Origin: Dehalococcoidia bacterium
Lineage (GTDB): Bacteria; Chloroflexota; Dehalococcoidia; Lucifugimonadales; Lucifugimonadaceae
Direction of reading: 5' to 3'
Length of the DNA: 61,353 nt
Assembly (NCBI GenBank): GCA_028285005.1
Contig: JANQQP010000045.1
Coordinates: 1 to 61,353, forward strand
The notes under the pieces are model-generated. The model did no database searches. It was not told the origin of the DNA and saw nothing but the letters and a program-made list of their open reading frames with translations. The translations under genes were made by a program, and so were the position numbers. Positions 42,894 to 50,792 of this stretch are shown one piece after another; the first letter of the stretch is position 1; the number at the start of each line of letters is the position of its first letter.

Positions 42894-43742
42894 CTAAATC
42901 TCGTGCTTCTGCAGCATCTTCCTGAAGAAGGTGTGCGCCAGCGGCAGAGCGTCCATGTCTGGCATGAACTCCCAGCCTTCGTAGACCACGGACATGATGC
43001 CCCTAAATCCCTTCGCCTTTAGCATCGGGAAGATGCGGTCGTAGTCGATCCACTCCTCGCGGCCGGACGCCATCTTATATGCCTTGCACCGCACAAGCTG
43101 TGCCCGCGGCAACGATGTTTCGATCTCTTTGTAGAAGTCGTATGCGGAATCGACATCGCCCTTGCTCCGGCCCGGGCCTGAAGCGCCTGGCGATCCCCTG
43201 TACTGACCTGTGTCCAGCACATGCACGAAGTACGGATCATCGATCTCATCCAGCATCCGCACGATCGCCCCACCGGTCGCAGGGAACATGCCGTGGTTGT
43301 GGTTGTGCAGCCCAACCTGCACCTGCTTCGTCTTTGCGTAGTCGACGATGCGGCGCATGTAATCCGCCAGCCACGGCCAGGCCTCTTCCTCTGTCTGGCC
43401 GTCCGGGATGTCACCGCCGATGATGCGCAGCAACGGAACCCCCATCTGCTGGCAAACATCGGTCCAGCGCATCATGTGCGCAAGGTGATCCTCGTCCGAG
43501 CCGTGGTATCCGGAGCCGAAGCCGGCGCGGATTCCGATGTAGCCAATGCCCAGGCCGCGCCGCATAGCGTGTTGTCGTAGCTCCTCGGTGTAGCTGATTT
43601 CACGGCTTTCGAACAGCCGCTCTTCCAGGTCGATGCCGTCCCATCCCGTGTCAGCGGCGAGGTCGATAAGACCGTGCAGGCCAATCACGCCATCGGCCAG
43701 AGCGTGGCTGTATGAAAGAGCCTGTAGATGAAGCTTTATCAA
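42894..43742 (-). CDS. Sugar-phosphate isomerase/epimerase-like TIM-barrel protein (first copy)
   Basis: A 282-residue xylose-isomerase-like barrel. It shows WDGIDLEERLF near the first strand, GLGIGYIGIRAGFGSG, MGVPLLRIIGGDIPDG, VQVGLHNHNHGMFPATG and the metal-site run YFVHVLDTGQYRGSPG. These resemble proteins in the COG1082 group acting on inositols or hexuloses. Start is TTG 43742 with AAGGA five bases upstream. It follows the BtrH-like gene by 19 bp on the same strand, hence an operon. A paralogue is at 48325, on the other side of the oxidase operon. Confidence 0.85.
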   Translation of the reverse strand: MIKLHLQALSYSHALADGVIGLHGLIDLAADTGWDGIDLEERLFESREISYTEELRQHAMRRGLGIGYIGIRAGFGSGYHGSDEDHLAHMMRWTDVCQQMGVPLLRIIGGDIPDGQTEEEAWPWLADYMRRIVDYAKTKQVQVGLHNHNHGMFPATGGAIVRMLDEIDDPYFVHVLDTGQYRGSPGASGPGRSKGDVDSAYDFYKEIETSLPRAQLVRCKAYKMASGREEWIDYDRIFPMLKAKGFRGIMSVVYEGWEFMPDMDALPLAHTFFRKMLQKHEI

Positions 43743-43761
43743 TGGATTCCTTGTTGTCTTG

Positions 43762-44727
43762 CTAATCGCGCTGATCGAACGGTGACAACGACCTCAAGCG
43801 TGATTCGAATGCGGCTTCGACGTCACCGATGTGCCGTAGGCTCGTTGCGAGTGCGTCAGTATCGTCCAGATGAAGGTGCATCCTCGCTGCGCCGAACAGC
43901 TCCGCCATCTCGGCCTTGAGCGAACTCAGGGTTTCGTCATGCTTTGCGAAGAATCCGGCGTAGTCCGACGCTCGGGCCGCCGAGACCGGCAGCATGAAAT
44001 CTAACAGGAAGCCGCGCTCGCCCTCGGAAAGCAATCCGTCGGTTACGCGCCGGGCCGTAGCGGCGATCGCGTCCGGGCCGGTGAGCACCTCGGCATGGCT
44101 TACCGTCTCAATGCTCGAGTCGTAGATGCCTTTGAACATCCTGATCGCCGACTCAAACAGCTCGCGTTCGGTGTGATGGGCGACTCGACGAGGCCTCGAC
44201 CAAGACTGAAAGTGGCTGCGCTTGTAGCCAACGAGCTCGGCCTTCCATGCCTCGATTAGCTCGTCTCCGCTCAACCAGGCGTATGGAATGCCTACCGGGT
44301 CGTTCAGGAAAAATGTGTCGCCGTCGAAACCGGTCACCACGATGTAGTGGTCAGCGCCGATGGCGCCTGTCGCACGTGGGTTGTAGGTAAGCAACCCCAT
44401 ATCCACGGGACCGATGACAACCGGACCTGATCGCAGGTCGTCCTTCAATGACTCCAGCGGCGATTCATCCGGGCTATCGAATGACCGGTGTTCGAACTCG
44501 AAGCCGAGCAGTTGGAGCGCCCGGTCGATGCCAAGGTCGGGTGGCGCGCTGAAGTTGCTGAAGTAAAGGTTGTGGTTTGAGGTGCTGGCGAACGCACCAA
44601 GCCCCACTCCTGTGAGGACCTCGATCGTTCTTGCAGAAATTTCCTCATCGACGGACGCCAGCAACATCGAAGTGGAGTTCGCATAACAGTATTCGGCCTT
44701 GCCTATGTATGGCACCGTTGTTGGCAT
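43762..44727 (-). CDS. BtrH-like papain-fold cysteine peptidase/acyltransferase
   Basis: A 321-residue protein that begins with a papain-like fold in the style of BtrH N-terminal/C39-like proteins. The nucleophile Cys is in AEYCYANSTSMLLAS (residue 14), the His in GADHYIVVTGFDGDTFFLNDP, with Asn-Asp-Pro completing the site. The C-terminal ~120 residues are helical (ELFESAIRMFKGIYDS, VTDGLLSEGERGFLLDFMLPV). BtrH itself transfers an amino-acyl group to butirosin, so an amide-forming or -cleaving role is possible. It is co-transcribed with the epimerase. Substrate unknown. Confidence 0.75.
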   Translation of the reverse strand: MPTTVPYIGKAEYCYANSTSMLLASVDEEISARTIEVLTGVGLGAFASTSNHNLYFSNFSAPPDLGIDRALQLLGFEFEHRSFDSPDESPLESLKDDLRSGPVVIGPVDMGLLTYNPRATGAIGADHYIVVTGFDGDTFFLNDPVGIPYAWLSGDELIEAWKAELVGYKRSHFQSWSRPRRVAHHTERELFESAIRMFKGIYDSSIETVSHAEVLTGPDAIAATARRVTDGLLSEGERGFLLDFMLPVSAARASDYAGFFAKHDETLSSLKAEMAELFGAARMHLHLDDTDALATSLRHIGDVEAAFESRLRSLSPFDQRD

Positions 44728-45068
44728 GAGCCTCGCTGGCCTCCAGCCGCCAACGGTACAGGAATTCCGAAAATTCCGAGCGTAGGCACGCAGGACTCAC
44801 TGGCCGGTCGGGTCATCTGCCTTTCGCTCGAAACATCGCCGTGGTGTGACGCTCCGCACGACTGCGGATCACTCATCGGTTTCCCCACGGCGGCATATTA
44901 TCTGTCGCAAACATGCCACTTAAGTGACGCGCTTGTGGTGTGAAAATTCGCACAACCTCACGGCTTCCTCACGGAGTACACGCGTCTGCCAGATCGGGTG
45001 CTGTGTAGCTTCTTGGGCGTGGCTCGGATGTGCAGATGTGCAACTGACCGCCAGATAGGATCCGCTGC
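44728..45068. other. 341-base divergent gap between the BtrH-like gene and the oxidase operon
   Basis: The region separates a minus-strand operon from the plus-strand ba3 operon, so both promoters should lie here. It holds no repeat-family copy, unlike most gaps of this size. The word TTCCGAAAATTCC (44765-44777) also occurs at 6935-6947, upstream of the small zinc-ribbon gene. Confidence 0.45.
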
Positions 45069-45311
45069 GTGCCAGACAGAGACAAAAAGAGGCGTCGACC
45101 TCTGCCTTCATGGGGCGAAACGCGTTTCGCGCTCATCGTTGCGGTCCTACTCGGCAGTGTCATGTTCGGCGCTGTATGGACGCGGATCGAGGAGTTCGAG
45201 ACGGGCAAGTGGGACGGTCCGGCAATCACCCAGACCATTGTTCTCGGGCTTTTCCTGATTGCGCTTGTGGCCATGCTGTGGAAGTACCTTGCCGGAAGAG
45301 TCCGAGACTAG
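45069..45311 (+). CDS. Small two-helix membrane protein at the head of the oxidase operon
   Basis: An 80-residue protein with a very basic N-terminus (PDRDKKRRRPLP) and two membrane helices, FALIVAVLLGSVMFGAVW and ITQTIVLGLFLIALVAML. It is not recognised beyond this. The start is GTG 45069. The next gene begins 18 bp later, so it is likely expressed with the oxidase and may help assembly or be a small subunit. Confidence 0.65.
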   Translation: MPDRDKKRRRPLPSWGETRFALIVAVLLGSVMFGAVWTRIEEFETGKWDGPAITQTIVLGLFLIALVAMLWKYLAGRVRD

Positions 45312-45329
45312 ACCACGGAGGGCGAGCAG

Positions 45330-45530
45330 ATGGAACAACGGCCCGCTGCACCCGGGACTCAGGGCTCTGATTCCGAGCAGGATCCGATGGACTCCGCGCC
45401 CGTGCACGACCACGAGGAGTTCGATCCCGAAGAAGAACCGGTTGGCACGCTCGCCATTCTCAGCGTCTACCTCATTGTCATCGTCGGCCTGTGGGTCGCC
45501 GTGTATGTCACCCTCATAGAACGGTCATAG
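45330..45530 (+). CDS. cbaD: ba3-type oxidase small subunit IIa
   Basis: A 66-residue single-span protein. An acidic, disordered N-terminus leads to EPVGTLAILSVYLIVIVGLW and VYVTLIERS. The PVGT(L/F)...Y...LW...Y pattern is that of the subunit IIa helix of ba3 oxidases, which fills the position of the first helix of ordinary subunit II. A clear GGAGGGCGAGCAG precedes the ATG. It sits immediately before subunit II, as in other ba3 operons. Confidence 0.82.
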   Translation: MEQRPAAPGTQGSDSEQDPMDSAPVHDHEEFDPEEEPVGTLAILSVYLIVIVGLWVAVYVTLIERS

Positions 45531-45543
45531 CGCGAGCAAGCCC

Positions 45544-46014
45544 ATGGAAATGATCCACAGATATGAACGGTTCTTTCTCGGCTCGACCGTGGTCATCCTG
45601 ATAATCGGTATGGTCGCCGTCACCTCGTCTTTCTTCGTGAACGACCTCGAGCTGCCAAGTCCGGTCGATACCGTCGACCCTGCAACATTCACTTCAGAGC
45701 CGCCCTTCAACAACCCCGGCCTTTTCCAGGTTGGAGAGAACGAATACGACGCCATCATCACAGCGCAGGCGTGGGCATTCATCCCCGGACAGATCACCGT
45801 GCCGGTCGGCTCAACCGTCAACTTCAAGATCGGCTCGGTCGATGTTGTCCACGGGCTGATCGTTCACGGGACCAACGTCAACCTGACGATTGTGCCTGGC
45901 CAGATATCTGAAGCGACCGCGACGTTCGATGAGCCGGGTGAGTTCCTGTTCGTCTGCAGCGAGTACTGCGGAATCTTGCACCACAACATGGCCGGGAGGG
46001 TGATAGTCAATTGA
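45544..46014 (+). CDS. cbaB: ba3-type cytochrome c oxidase subunit II
   Basis: A 156-residue subunit carrying the CuA centre that receives electrons from cytochrome c or a blue-copper protein. One membrane helix (residues ~11-33) anchors a periplasmic cupredoxin domain. CuA ligands are VDVVHGLIVHG (His) and CSEYCGILHHNM (two Cys, Glu, His, Met). Subunit II with a single helix is the B-family form. The subunit I start overlaps its stop by four bases (TTGA), pointing to translational coupling. The cupredoxin lipoprotein at 7267 is a possible electron donor. Confidence 0.94.
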   Translation: MEMIHRYERFFLGSTVVILIIGMVAVTSSFFVNDLELPSPVDTVDPATFTSEPPFNNPGLFQVGENEYDAIITAQAWAFIPGQITVPVGSTVNFKIGSVDVVHGLIVHGTNVNLTIVPGQISEATATFDEPGEFLFVCSEYCGILHHNMAGRVIVN

Positions 46015-47777
46015 CGATAGCCGCAGACGCACCGAAGTCACGTCCGGCCCACCCGATCTACGACATGGAAGGCATGGAGCACTCGGCCGCGGTCGAGATG
46101 GAAGACTCCCGCCTCGTCGTATTCCCGCGCTCGCAGACGCGGCCCATCCTGTGGAACGTCATCCTGGCCCTGGTCGCCTTCATGCTCGGCGGCCTACCTG
46201 GCATCGGTCAGGCGCTCGAACGCGTCGGCATAAACCTCTACAACAACGATGTTGTCACGAGCGTTCTTGATGAGAACGCGGCCTACTACCAGGGCCTGAC
46301 GCTGCACGGCGTGCTGCTCGTCATCGTCTTCACGTTCACTTTTGCGAACGGCTTCGTAACCCTCGCCACTATGCGGGCTTACGGACGTCCAATGGCCAGC
46401 ACGCTGCTCGTGCAGCTTGCATTCTTCCTCGCGCTCGCCGGGACCGTGCTTGCCGGTTGGACCATGCTGGCGAACGAAGCCACCGTGCTGTTCACCTTCT
46501 ACCCGCCGCTCGAAGCGAACACGATGTTCTACATCGGCGCGGTGCTGCTTGTTATCAGCACATGGGTCACGCTGGTGAACATCATCATCACCCACCGCCG
46601 CTGGGCCGCAGACAACCCCGGCAAACGCACGCCGCTCATGGCATTCATGGCCATCATGACCTACGCCATGTGGGCGATGGCATCAGTCGGCATCGCCGCC
46701 GAAGTGCTGTTCGTCATCCTGCCATGGAAGTTCGGCTGGACCGAAGGCGTCGACGCGCAACTGGCGCGCACGCTCTTCTGGCTGACGGGCCACCCCATCG
46801 TCTATTTCTGGCTGCTCCCTGCGTACATCTCGTGGTACACGATGATCCCGAAACAGGCGGGCGGCAGGCTCTTCTCCGACCCGATTGCGCGGTTCGTTTT
46901 CATCCTGTTCCTGCTGTTATCGGCGCCGGTCGGCTTCCACCACCAGTTCACCGAATCCGGCATACCGCAATGGATGAAGAACATCCACGGCATCGCCACG
47001 TTCGCCATCTTCTTCCCGAGCATGATTACCGCCTTCTCGGTGATATCAGCGCTTGAGAACGGTGGTAGAAACGCGGGCGGCAAAGGCCTGTTCGGCTGGA
47101 TCTGGAAGCTCCCGTGGGGCAACCCCGCACTGACGGCACAGCTGCACGCGATGCTCATCTTCACGCTGGGCGGGGCGAGCGGACTCATCAACGCCTCGCA
47201 GACGGTGAACCTGGTCGTTCACAACACGGCGTTCATTGTTGGCCACTTCCACATGACTATCGGCGCGGTGGCTTTGGCCTACATCGGCATCGCCTACTGG
47301 CTCGTGCCGTACTTAACCGGCAACAACCTGTGGGGCAGGAAGCTGGCGCTGTGGCAGACCTGGCTATGGTTCTTCGGCATGCTGATATTCGCCCGTGGCC
47401 AGATTTCGGCCGGACTGCAGGGCGTTCCGCGGCGCACCGCGTTTGCTGATTCGGTCTACAGGGACTTCATTGACGGACTCGATGTTCCGAACATGCTCAC
47501 GGCGATCGGTGGCTCGATGATGGGACTGAGCGGCCTGCTGATCTTCATCGTGATCGTAGGAACGTTGATGGGACTGGCGGGCAAGAACCGGGAGCAGCTG
47601 ATCCCGGTTGCCGAGACCCGTGTTGGTGCCACAAAGCGCATCTGGCCGTGGCTCGACAACTACAAGGTGTGGGTGATCGTCGCCATCCTGCTCATCCTGA
47701 TCGCCTACATCCCGTTCATAGTGACCTACGTCCCGGACGGCAGCTCAGCAACCGGCGCCCCCTTCCCGCTGTATTAG
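46011..47777 (+). CDS. cbaA: ba3-type cytochrome c oxidase subunit I
   Basis: A 588-residue, about 13-helix haem-copper oxygen reductase. WLTGHPIVYFWLLPAYISWY has CuB His and Tyr but lacks the Glu of A-family enzymes, which marks the B (ba3) family. IVGHFHMTIGAVALAY holds the haem-a3 and low-spin haem histidines; VGFHHQFTESGIP supplies further CuB histidines. Start is TTG 46011 overlapping subunit II. It reduces oxygen to water and pumps protons, with high oxygen affinity in known members. Operon order is helix protein, IIa, II, I. Confidence 0.95.
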   Translation: MTIAADAPKSRPAHPIYDMEGMEHSAAVEMEDSRLVVFPRSQTRPILWNVILALVAFMLGGLPGIGQALERVGINLYNNDVVTSVLDENAAYYQGLTLHGVLLVIVFTFTFANGFVTLATMRAYGRPMASTLLVQLAFFLALAGTVLAGWTMLANEATVLFTFYPPLEANTMFYIGAVLLVISTWVTLVNIIITHRRWAADNPGKRTPLMAFMAIMTYAMWAMASVGIAAEVLFVILPWKFGWTEGVDAQLARTLFWLTGHPIVYFWLLPAYISWYTMIPKQAGGRLFSDPIARFVFILFLLLSAPVGFHHQFTESGIPQWMKNIHGIATFAIFFPSMITAFSVISALENGGRNAGGKGLFGWIWKLPWGNPALTAQLHAMLIFTLGGASGLINASQTVNLVVHNTAFIVGHFHMTIGAVALAYIGIAYWLVPYLTGNNLWGRKLALWQTWLWFFGMLIFARGQISAGLQGVPRRTAFADSVYRDFIDGLDVPNMLTAIGGSMMGLSGLLIFIVIVGTLMGLAGKNREQLIPVAETRVGATKRIWPWLDNYKVWVIVAILLILIAYIPFIVTYVPDGSSATGAPFPLY

Positions 47778-47816
47778 GGGGCGTCATGCCGACTCCGCCA
47801 GAGACGGCGGGCGCCT

Positions 47817-47859
47817 ATCCTCCCTCCCGGCTTGGGAGGGAGCTAGAGGGAGGGCCGGT
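47817..47859 (+). repeat. Left 43-bp inverted repeat of the DUF559 cassette
   Basis: Begins ATCCTCCCTCCCGGCTTGGG and continues as GAGGGAGCTAGAGGGAGG. Its reverse complement matches 48268-48310 with 2 mismatches in 43. The hairpin CTCCCTCCC-GGCTT-GGGAGGGAG plus TAGAGGG is the same layout as the left end of family B units. Confidence 0.92.
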
Positions 47860-47915
47860 GATGTATCACGACAACTGGTTTCCAGCCTGGTAACCAGTCG
47901 TGTCACACTCTCCGC

Positions 47916-48284
47916 ATGCCAGTCCAATCAACTGATCGTGCACGAGACCTCCGGAGGAACGCCACTTCTGCTGAGCGAACTCTGTGGCGTGCCATTCGCA
48001 ACAGACAACTCTACGGCTACCGATTCATTCGCCAGTATTCGATCGACCAGTACATCGTCGACTTCTGCTGTCGCGACCGGAGGTTGATTATTGAGCTCGA
48101 CGGCGGACAGCATGCCGAAGCGACCGACTACGATCGCGCCCGTGATGATCACTTGCGAGACCGCGGGTACACGGTGTTGAGGTTCTGGAACGCGGAGGTG
48201 ATGCGCAACATCCCGGGCGTACTTCACCGGATATCCGAAAACCTGGATCGGTCGTCCCGTGTCGTGAACCGACCCTCCCTCTAA
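47916..48284 (+). CDS. DUF559 endonuclease-like protein within an inverted-repeat cassette
   Basis: A 122-residue protein of the DUF559 group, related to Vsr/restriction-endonuclease folds. It has the ATSAERTLWRAIRNRQLYGYRFIRQ opening, then YIVDFCCRDRRLIIELDGGQH with the D...E-x-D/Q-type catalytic core, and GYTVLRFWNAEVM. The gene lies between near-perfect 43-bp inverted repeats (47817-47859 and 48268-48310); its last codons and stop fall in the right repeat. This layout, with dispersed copies of the same repeat elsewhere, suggests a small mobile cassette. Function in mobilisation is inference; the fold and association are visible. Start is ATG 47916. Confidence 0.9.
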   Translation: MPVQSTDRARDLRRNATSAERTLWRAIRNRQLYGYRFIRQYSIDQYIVDFCCRDRRLIIELDGGQHAEATDYDRARDDHLRDRGYTVLRFWNAEVMRNIPGVLHRISENLDRSSRVVNRPSL

Positions 48285-48310
48285 CTCCCTCCCAAGCCGG
48301 GAGGGAGGAT
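48268..48310 (-). repeat. Right 43-bp inverted repeat of the DUF559 cassette
   Basis: Inverted match to 47817-47859. It encodes the last residues (NRPSL) and stop of the DUF559 protein, so the repeat is part of the gene. The hairpin arms CTCCCTCCC and GGGAGGGAG are complete. Confidence 0.92.
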
Positions 48311-48324
48311 TGGGCACCCCACCC

Positions 48325-49164
48325 TTACATCCCGTGCTCGGCCAGCTTTTTGCGGAAGAAGTCTACTGCCAGCGGCACCGCTTCTGGCTCAGATAGTTCG
48401 TCCTGGCCCTCGAACACCACCGACATCCAGCCGTTGAAGCCCGCGTCCTTGATGATTGGCAGGATGCGGTCGTAGTCCAGCCACGCCTCCTCGCCAGACG
48501 CGATCCGGTACACCTTCCCGCGCACATGCACCGCGCGCGAAACCGAGGTGGAGATCGACGCATACAACTGCTCGATATCCGCCTTGCTCCCGCGCTCACC
48601 GAGCGAAACGCCCGGGCCGCCCAGGTACTGGCCTGTGTCCAGGATGTGGCTGTAGTACGGGTTGTTCACCTCGTCCAGCAATCGGATCACATCGTCGCCA
48701 GTCGCCGGCATGCACCCGTGATTGTGGTTGTGTAGACCGACCACGACCCCCTTCGACGCACCGTACTCCGCTACTTCCTTCGTCGACTCCGCCAGCCGCG
48801 GCCAGACCTGTTCAGCCGTCTCGCCTTCCGGCACCCACGCGCCGAACGCCCGCACCATCTGCACGCCCATCTGAGCCGCAACGTCGATCCACTTCTTGTA
48901 GGTATCGATCTGCGCCCGGAGCTCCTCGCCCTGCAGCCCGAAGTTGTTGCTGATGCCGATGTAGCAGATGTGCAGGCCGCGCCTCAGAGTCAGCAGTCGC
49001 AGCTCCTCGAGGTAGTCAGGCTCCGTCGATGCGAATTGCGTAAAGTGCAGGTCAACGCCATCCAGTCGATACTCGGCCGCCTTCTCGATGATGCCTATGA
49101 GGTCGATCTTCCCGTCATTGAAGGTGTCGCGGTACGACAACGACTGCAAACTGAGCTTGATCAT
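48325..49164 (-). CDS. Sugar-phosphate isomerase/epimerase-like TIM-barrel protein (second copy)
   Basis: A 279-residue paralogue of the protein at 42894, with the same order of motifs: LDGVDLHFTQF, GLHICYIGISNNFG, VVVGLHNHNHGCMPATG, YYSHILDTGQYLGGPG and the end FNGWMSVVFEGQDELSEPEAVPLAVDFFRKKL. The metal-site histidines and aspartate correspond. The start at 49164 (MIKLSLQSLSY) matches its sister; the open frame to 49326 adds 54 residues that overlap the NDH-2 promoter and look non-coding. It ends 14 bp from the DUF559 cassette edge. Confidence 0.86.
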   Translation of the reverse strand: MIKLSLQSLSYRDTFNDGKIDLIGIIEKAAEYRLDGVDLHFTQFASTEPDYLEELRLLTLRRGLHICYIGISNNFGLQGEELRAQIDTYKKWIDVAAQMGVQMVRAFGAWVPEGETAEQVWPRLAESTKEVAEYGASKGVVVGLHNHNHGCMPATGDDVIRLLDEVNNPYYSHILDTGQYLGGPGVSLGERGSKADIEQLYASISTSVSRAVHVRGKVYRIASGEEAWLDYDRILPIIKDAGFNGWMSVVFEGQDELSEPEAVPLAVDFFRKKLAEHGM

Positions 49165-49324
49165 TCTGGGTGGGTTCCTGACTTCGTTTTGGGGCCTCTC
49201 ACGATGCGGCCGACTGTACCACGGCGCATCGTTGAATCCCGTCCGAACCAGCTGCATCAAACTAATGTGATACATTTCACAATAGGTCGTTTCGCAACAG
49301 TCAGCAGAATTCGGGGACACTGAC

Positions 49325-50692
49325 ATGAGCGATCAGAAGCACAGAGTTGTCATCGTTGGTGCGGGGTTTGCGGGGCTGAACGCCGCCAGGGCGCTGCGCA
49401 AGGCAGACGCCGACGTGACGGTTGTCGACCGTTCCAACCACCACCTCTTTCAGCCGCTCCTCTACCAGGTGGCGACAGGCGGGCTTTCACCGGCCGACAT
49501 CTCAGCGCCTGTCCGAGGCCTCCTCTCCAAGAACCGCAACACGAGTGTGGTGCTTGCAAACGTCACGGGCATCGACGTCACCGCGCACACCCTCGAAACA
49601 ACGTCGGGTGAAATCGCCTACGACTCGCTCATCCTCGCCACCGGCTCGACTCATTCCTATTTCGGAAACGACTCCTGGGCCGAGAACGCGCCGGGCCTGA
49701 AATCGCTCGACGATGCGACGGCTATCCGCCGCAAGGTGCTGCTGGCGTTCGAGGCGGCGGAGCAGGCAGAGACCGAAGAAGAGCGGGAAGCCTTAATGAC
49801 TTTCACGGTCATCGGCGGCGGACCAACCGGCGTGGAGTTGGCAGGCGCCATCGGAGAGCTGGCAAGGCAGACGCTGAAGAACGACTTCCGAAATTTTGAC
49901 CCTGCTGCTACACGCGTGCTGCTCGTGGAAGCAGGGGAGCGCATCCTCTCAACCTACTCTGAGTCGCTGTCACCCAAAGCCGAAAAGTCGCTGAGCAAGA
50001 TCGGCGTAGAGGTCATGACCGGCACGCTGGTCACCGAGATCACAGCCGACGGCATCACCGTCAAGCAGGGCGAATCTTCAAGTTGGATCCCTTCGAAGAC
50101 GGTTCTGTGGGCCGCCGGTGTGCAGGCGTCCCCGCTGGGGCGGATGCTGGCCGACTCAATGCAGTCGGAGTCTGACTCCCAAGTTGTCGAGCTAGATCGG
50201 GTCGGACGAGTGCCGGTCGGTCCGGACCTCACCGTGCTGGGGCATCCCGAGATCTTCGTCCTTGGTGACCTCTCAAGCTACTCGCACCAGACCGGCACGC
50301 CGCTGCGTGGCACCGCAGATGTAGCCGCGGCACAGGGATCACATGCAGGCAAGGCGATTTCGCGCCGCCTCAAGGGCAAGTCACCGCAAAAGCCGTTCAA
50401 GTTCAGGGACCTCGGCAAACTCGCCGTGATCGGCCGTTCGTCGGCCGTCGCCGACCTCAAGTTCCTACGCTTCGGCGGCTTTTTAGCGTGGCAGTTCTGG
50501 CTGTTCATCCACGTCCTGAAGCTGGTCGGCTACCAGAACCGTGCCACCGTGCTCGTCCAGTGGGCATCCAGCTACTTCACCCGCAACCGCTCGGCCCGGC
50601 TCATCACCGGCAAGCTCGACTGGGACGAAATCGCGGGCTCGAGACTCGCTCAGTCGGCCGATTCTGAGACGCCTGGCAAAGACGCCGCATAG
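49325..50692 (+). CDS. ndh: Type II NADH dehydrogenase
   Basis: A 455-residue flavoprotein that passes electrons from NADH to quinone without proton pumping. FAD site: VVIVGAGFAGLNAARALRKA; quinone-side NHHLFQPLLYQVATGGLSPADI is the NDH-2 hallmark; NAD site: FTVIGGGPTGVELAGAIGELA; second FAD site: IFVLGDLSSYSHQTGTPLRGTADVAAAQG. The tail (FKFRDLGKLAVIGRSSAVADL, GFLAWQFWLFIHVLKLVGYQNR) is the membrane-associating part. Divergent from the epimerase. It could feed the respiratory chain ending in the ba3 oxidase. Confidence 0.94.
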   Translation: MSDQKHRVVIVGAGFAGLNAARALRKADADVTVVDRSNHHLFQPLLYQVATGGLSPADISAPVRGLLSKNRNTSVVLANVTGIDVTAHTLETTSGEIAYDSLILATGSTHSYFGNDSWAENAPGLKSLDDATAIRRKVLLAFEAAEQAETEEEREALMTFTVIGGGPTGVELAGAIGELARQTLKNDFRNFDPAATRVLLVEAGERILSTYSESLSPKAEKSLSKIGVEVMTGTLVTEITADGITVKQGESSSWIPSKTVLWAAGVQASPLGRMLADSMQSESDSQVVELDRVGRVPVGPDLTVLGHPEIFVLGDLSSYSHQTGTPLRGTADVAAAQGSHAGKAISRRLKGKSPQKPFKFRDLGKLAVIGRSSAVADLKFLRFGGFLAWQFWLFIHVLKLVGYQNRATVLVQWASSYFTRNRSARLITGKLDWDEIAGSRLAQSADSETPGKDAA

Positions 50693-50792
50693 CCGAGGTT
50701 CTCACCGGCTCACCCGCGGCCTCAATGGCCGGGTTAAGATGTTTCACCCTCAATCGGTCGCCTTTTCGCTCGGGCTCGTTCGGTCTCGGCTA

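Noticed and set aside
47817..48310. Ordinary insertion sequence
   Set aside because: The encoded protein has a DUF559/Vsr-like core, not a DDE, HUH or recombinase transposase, and I saw no target-site duplication at the outer edges.
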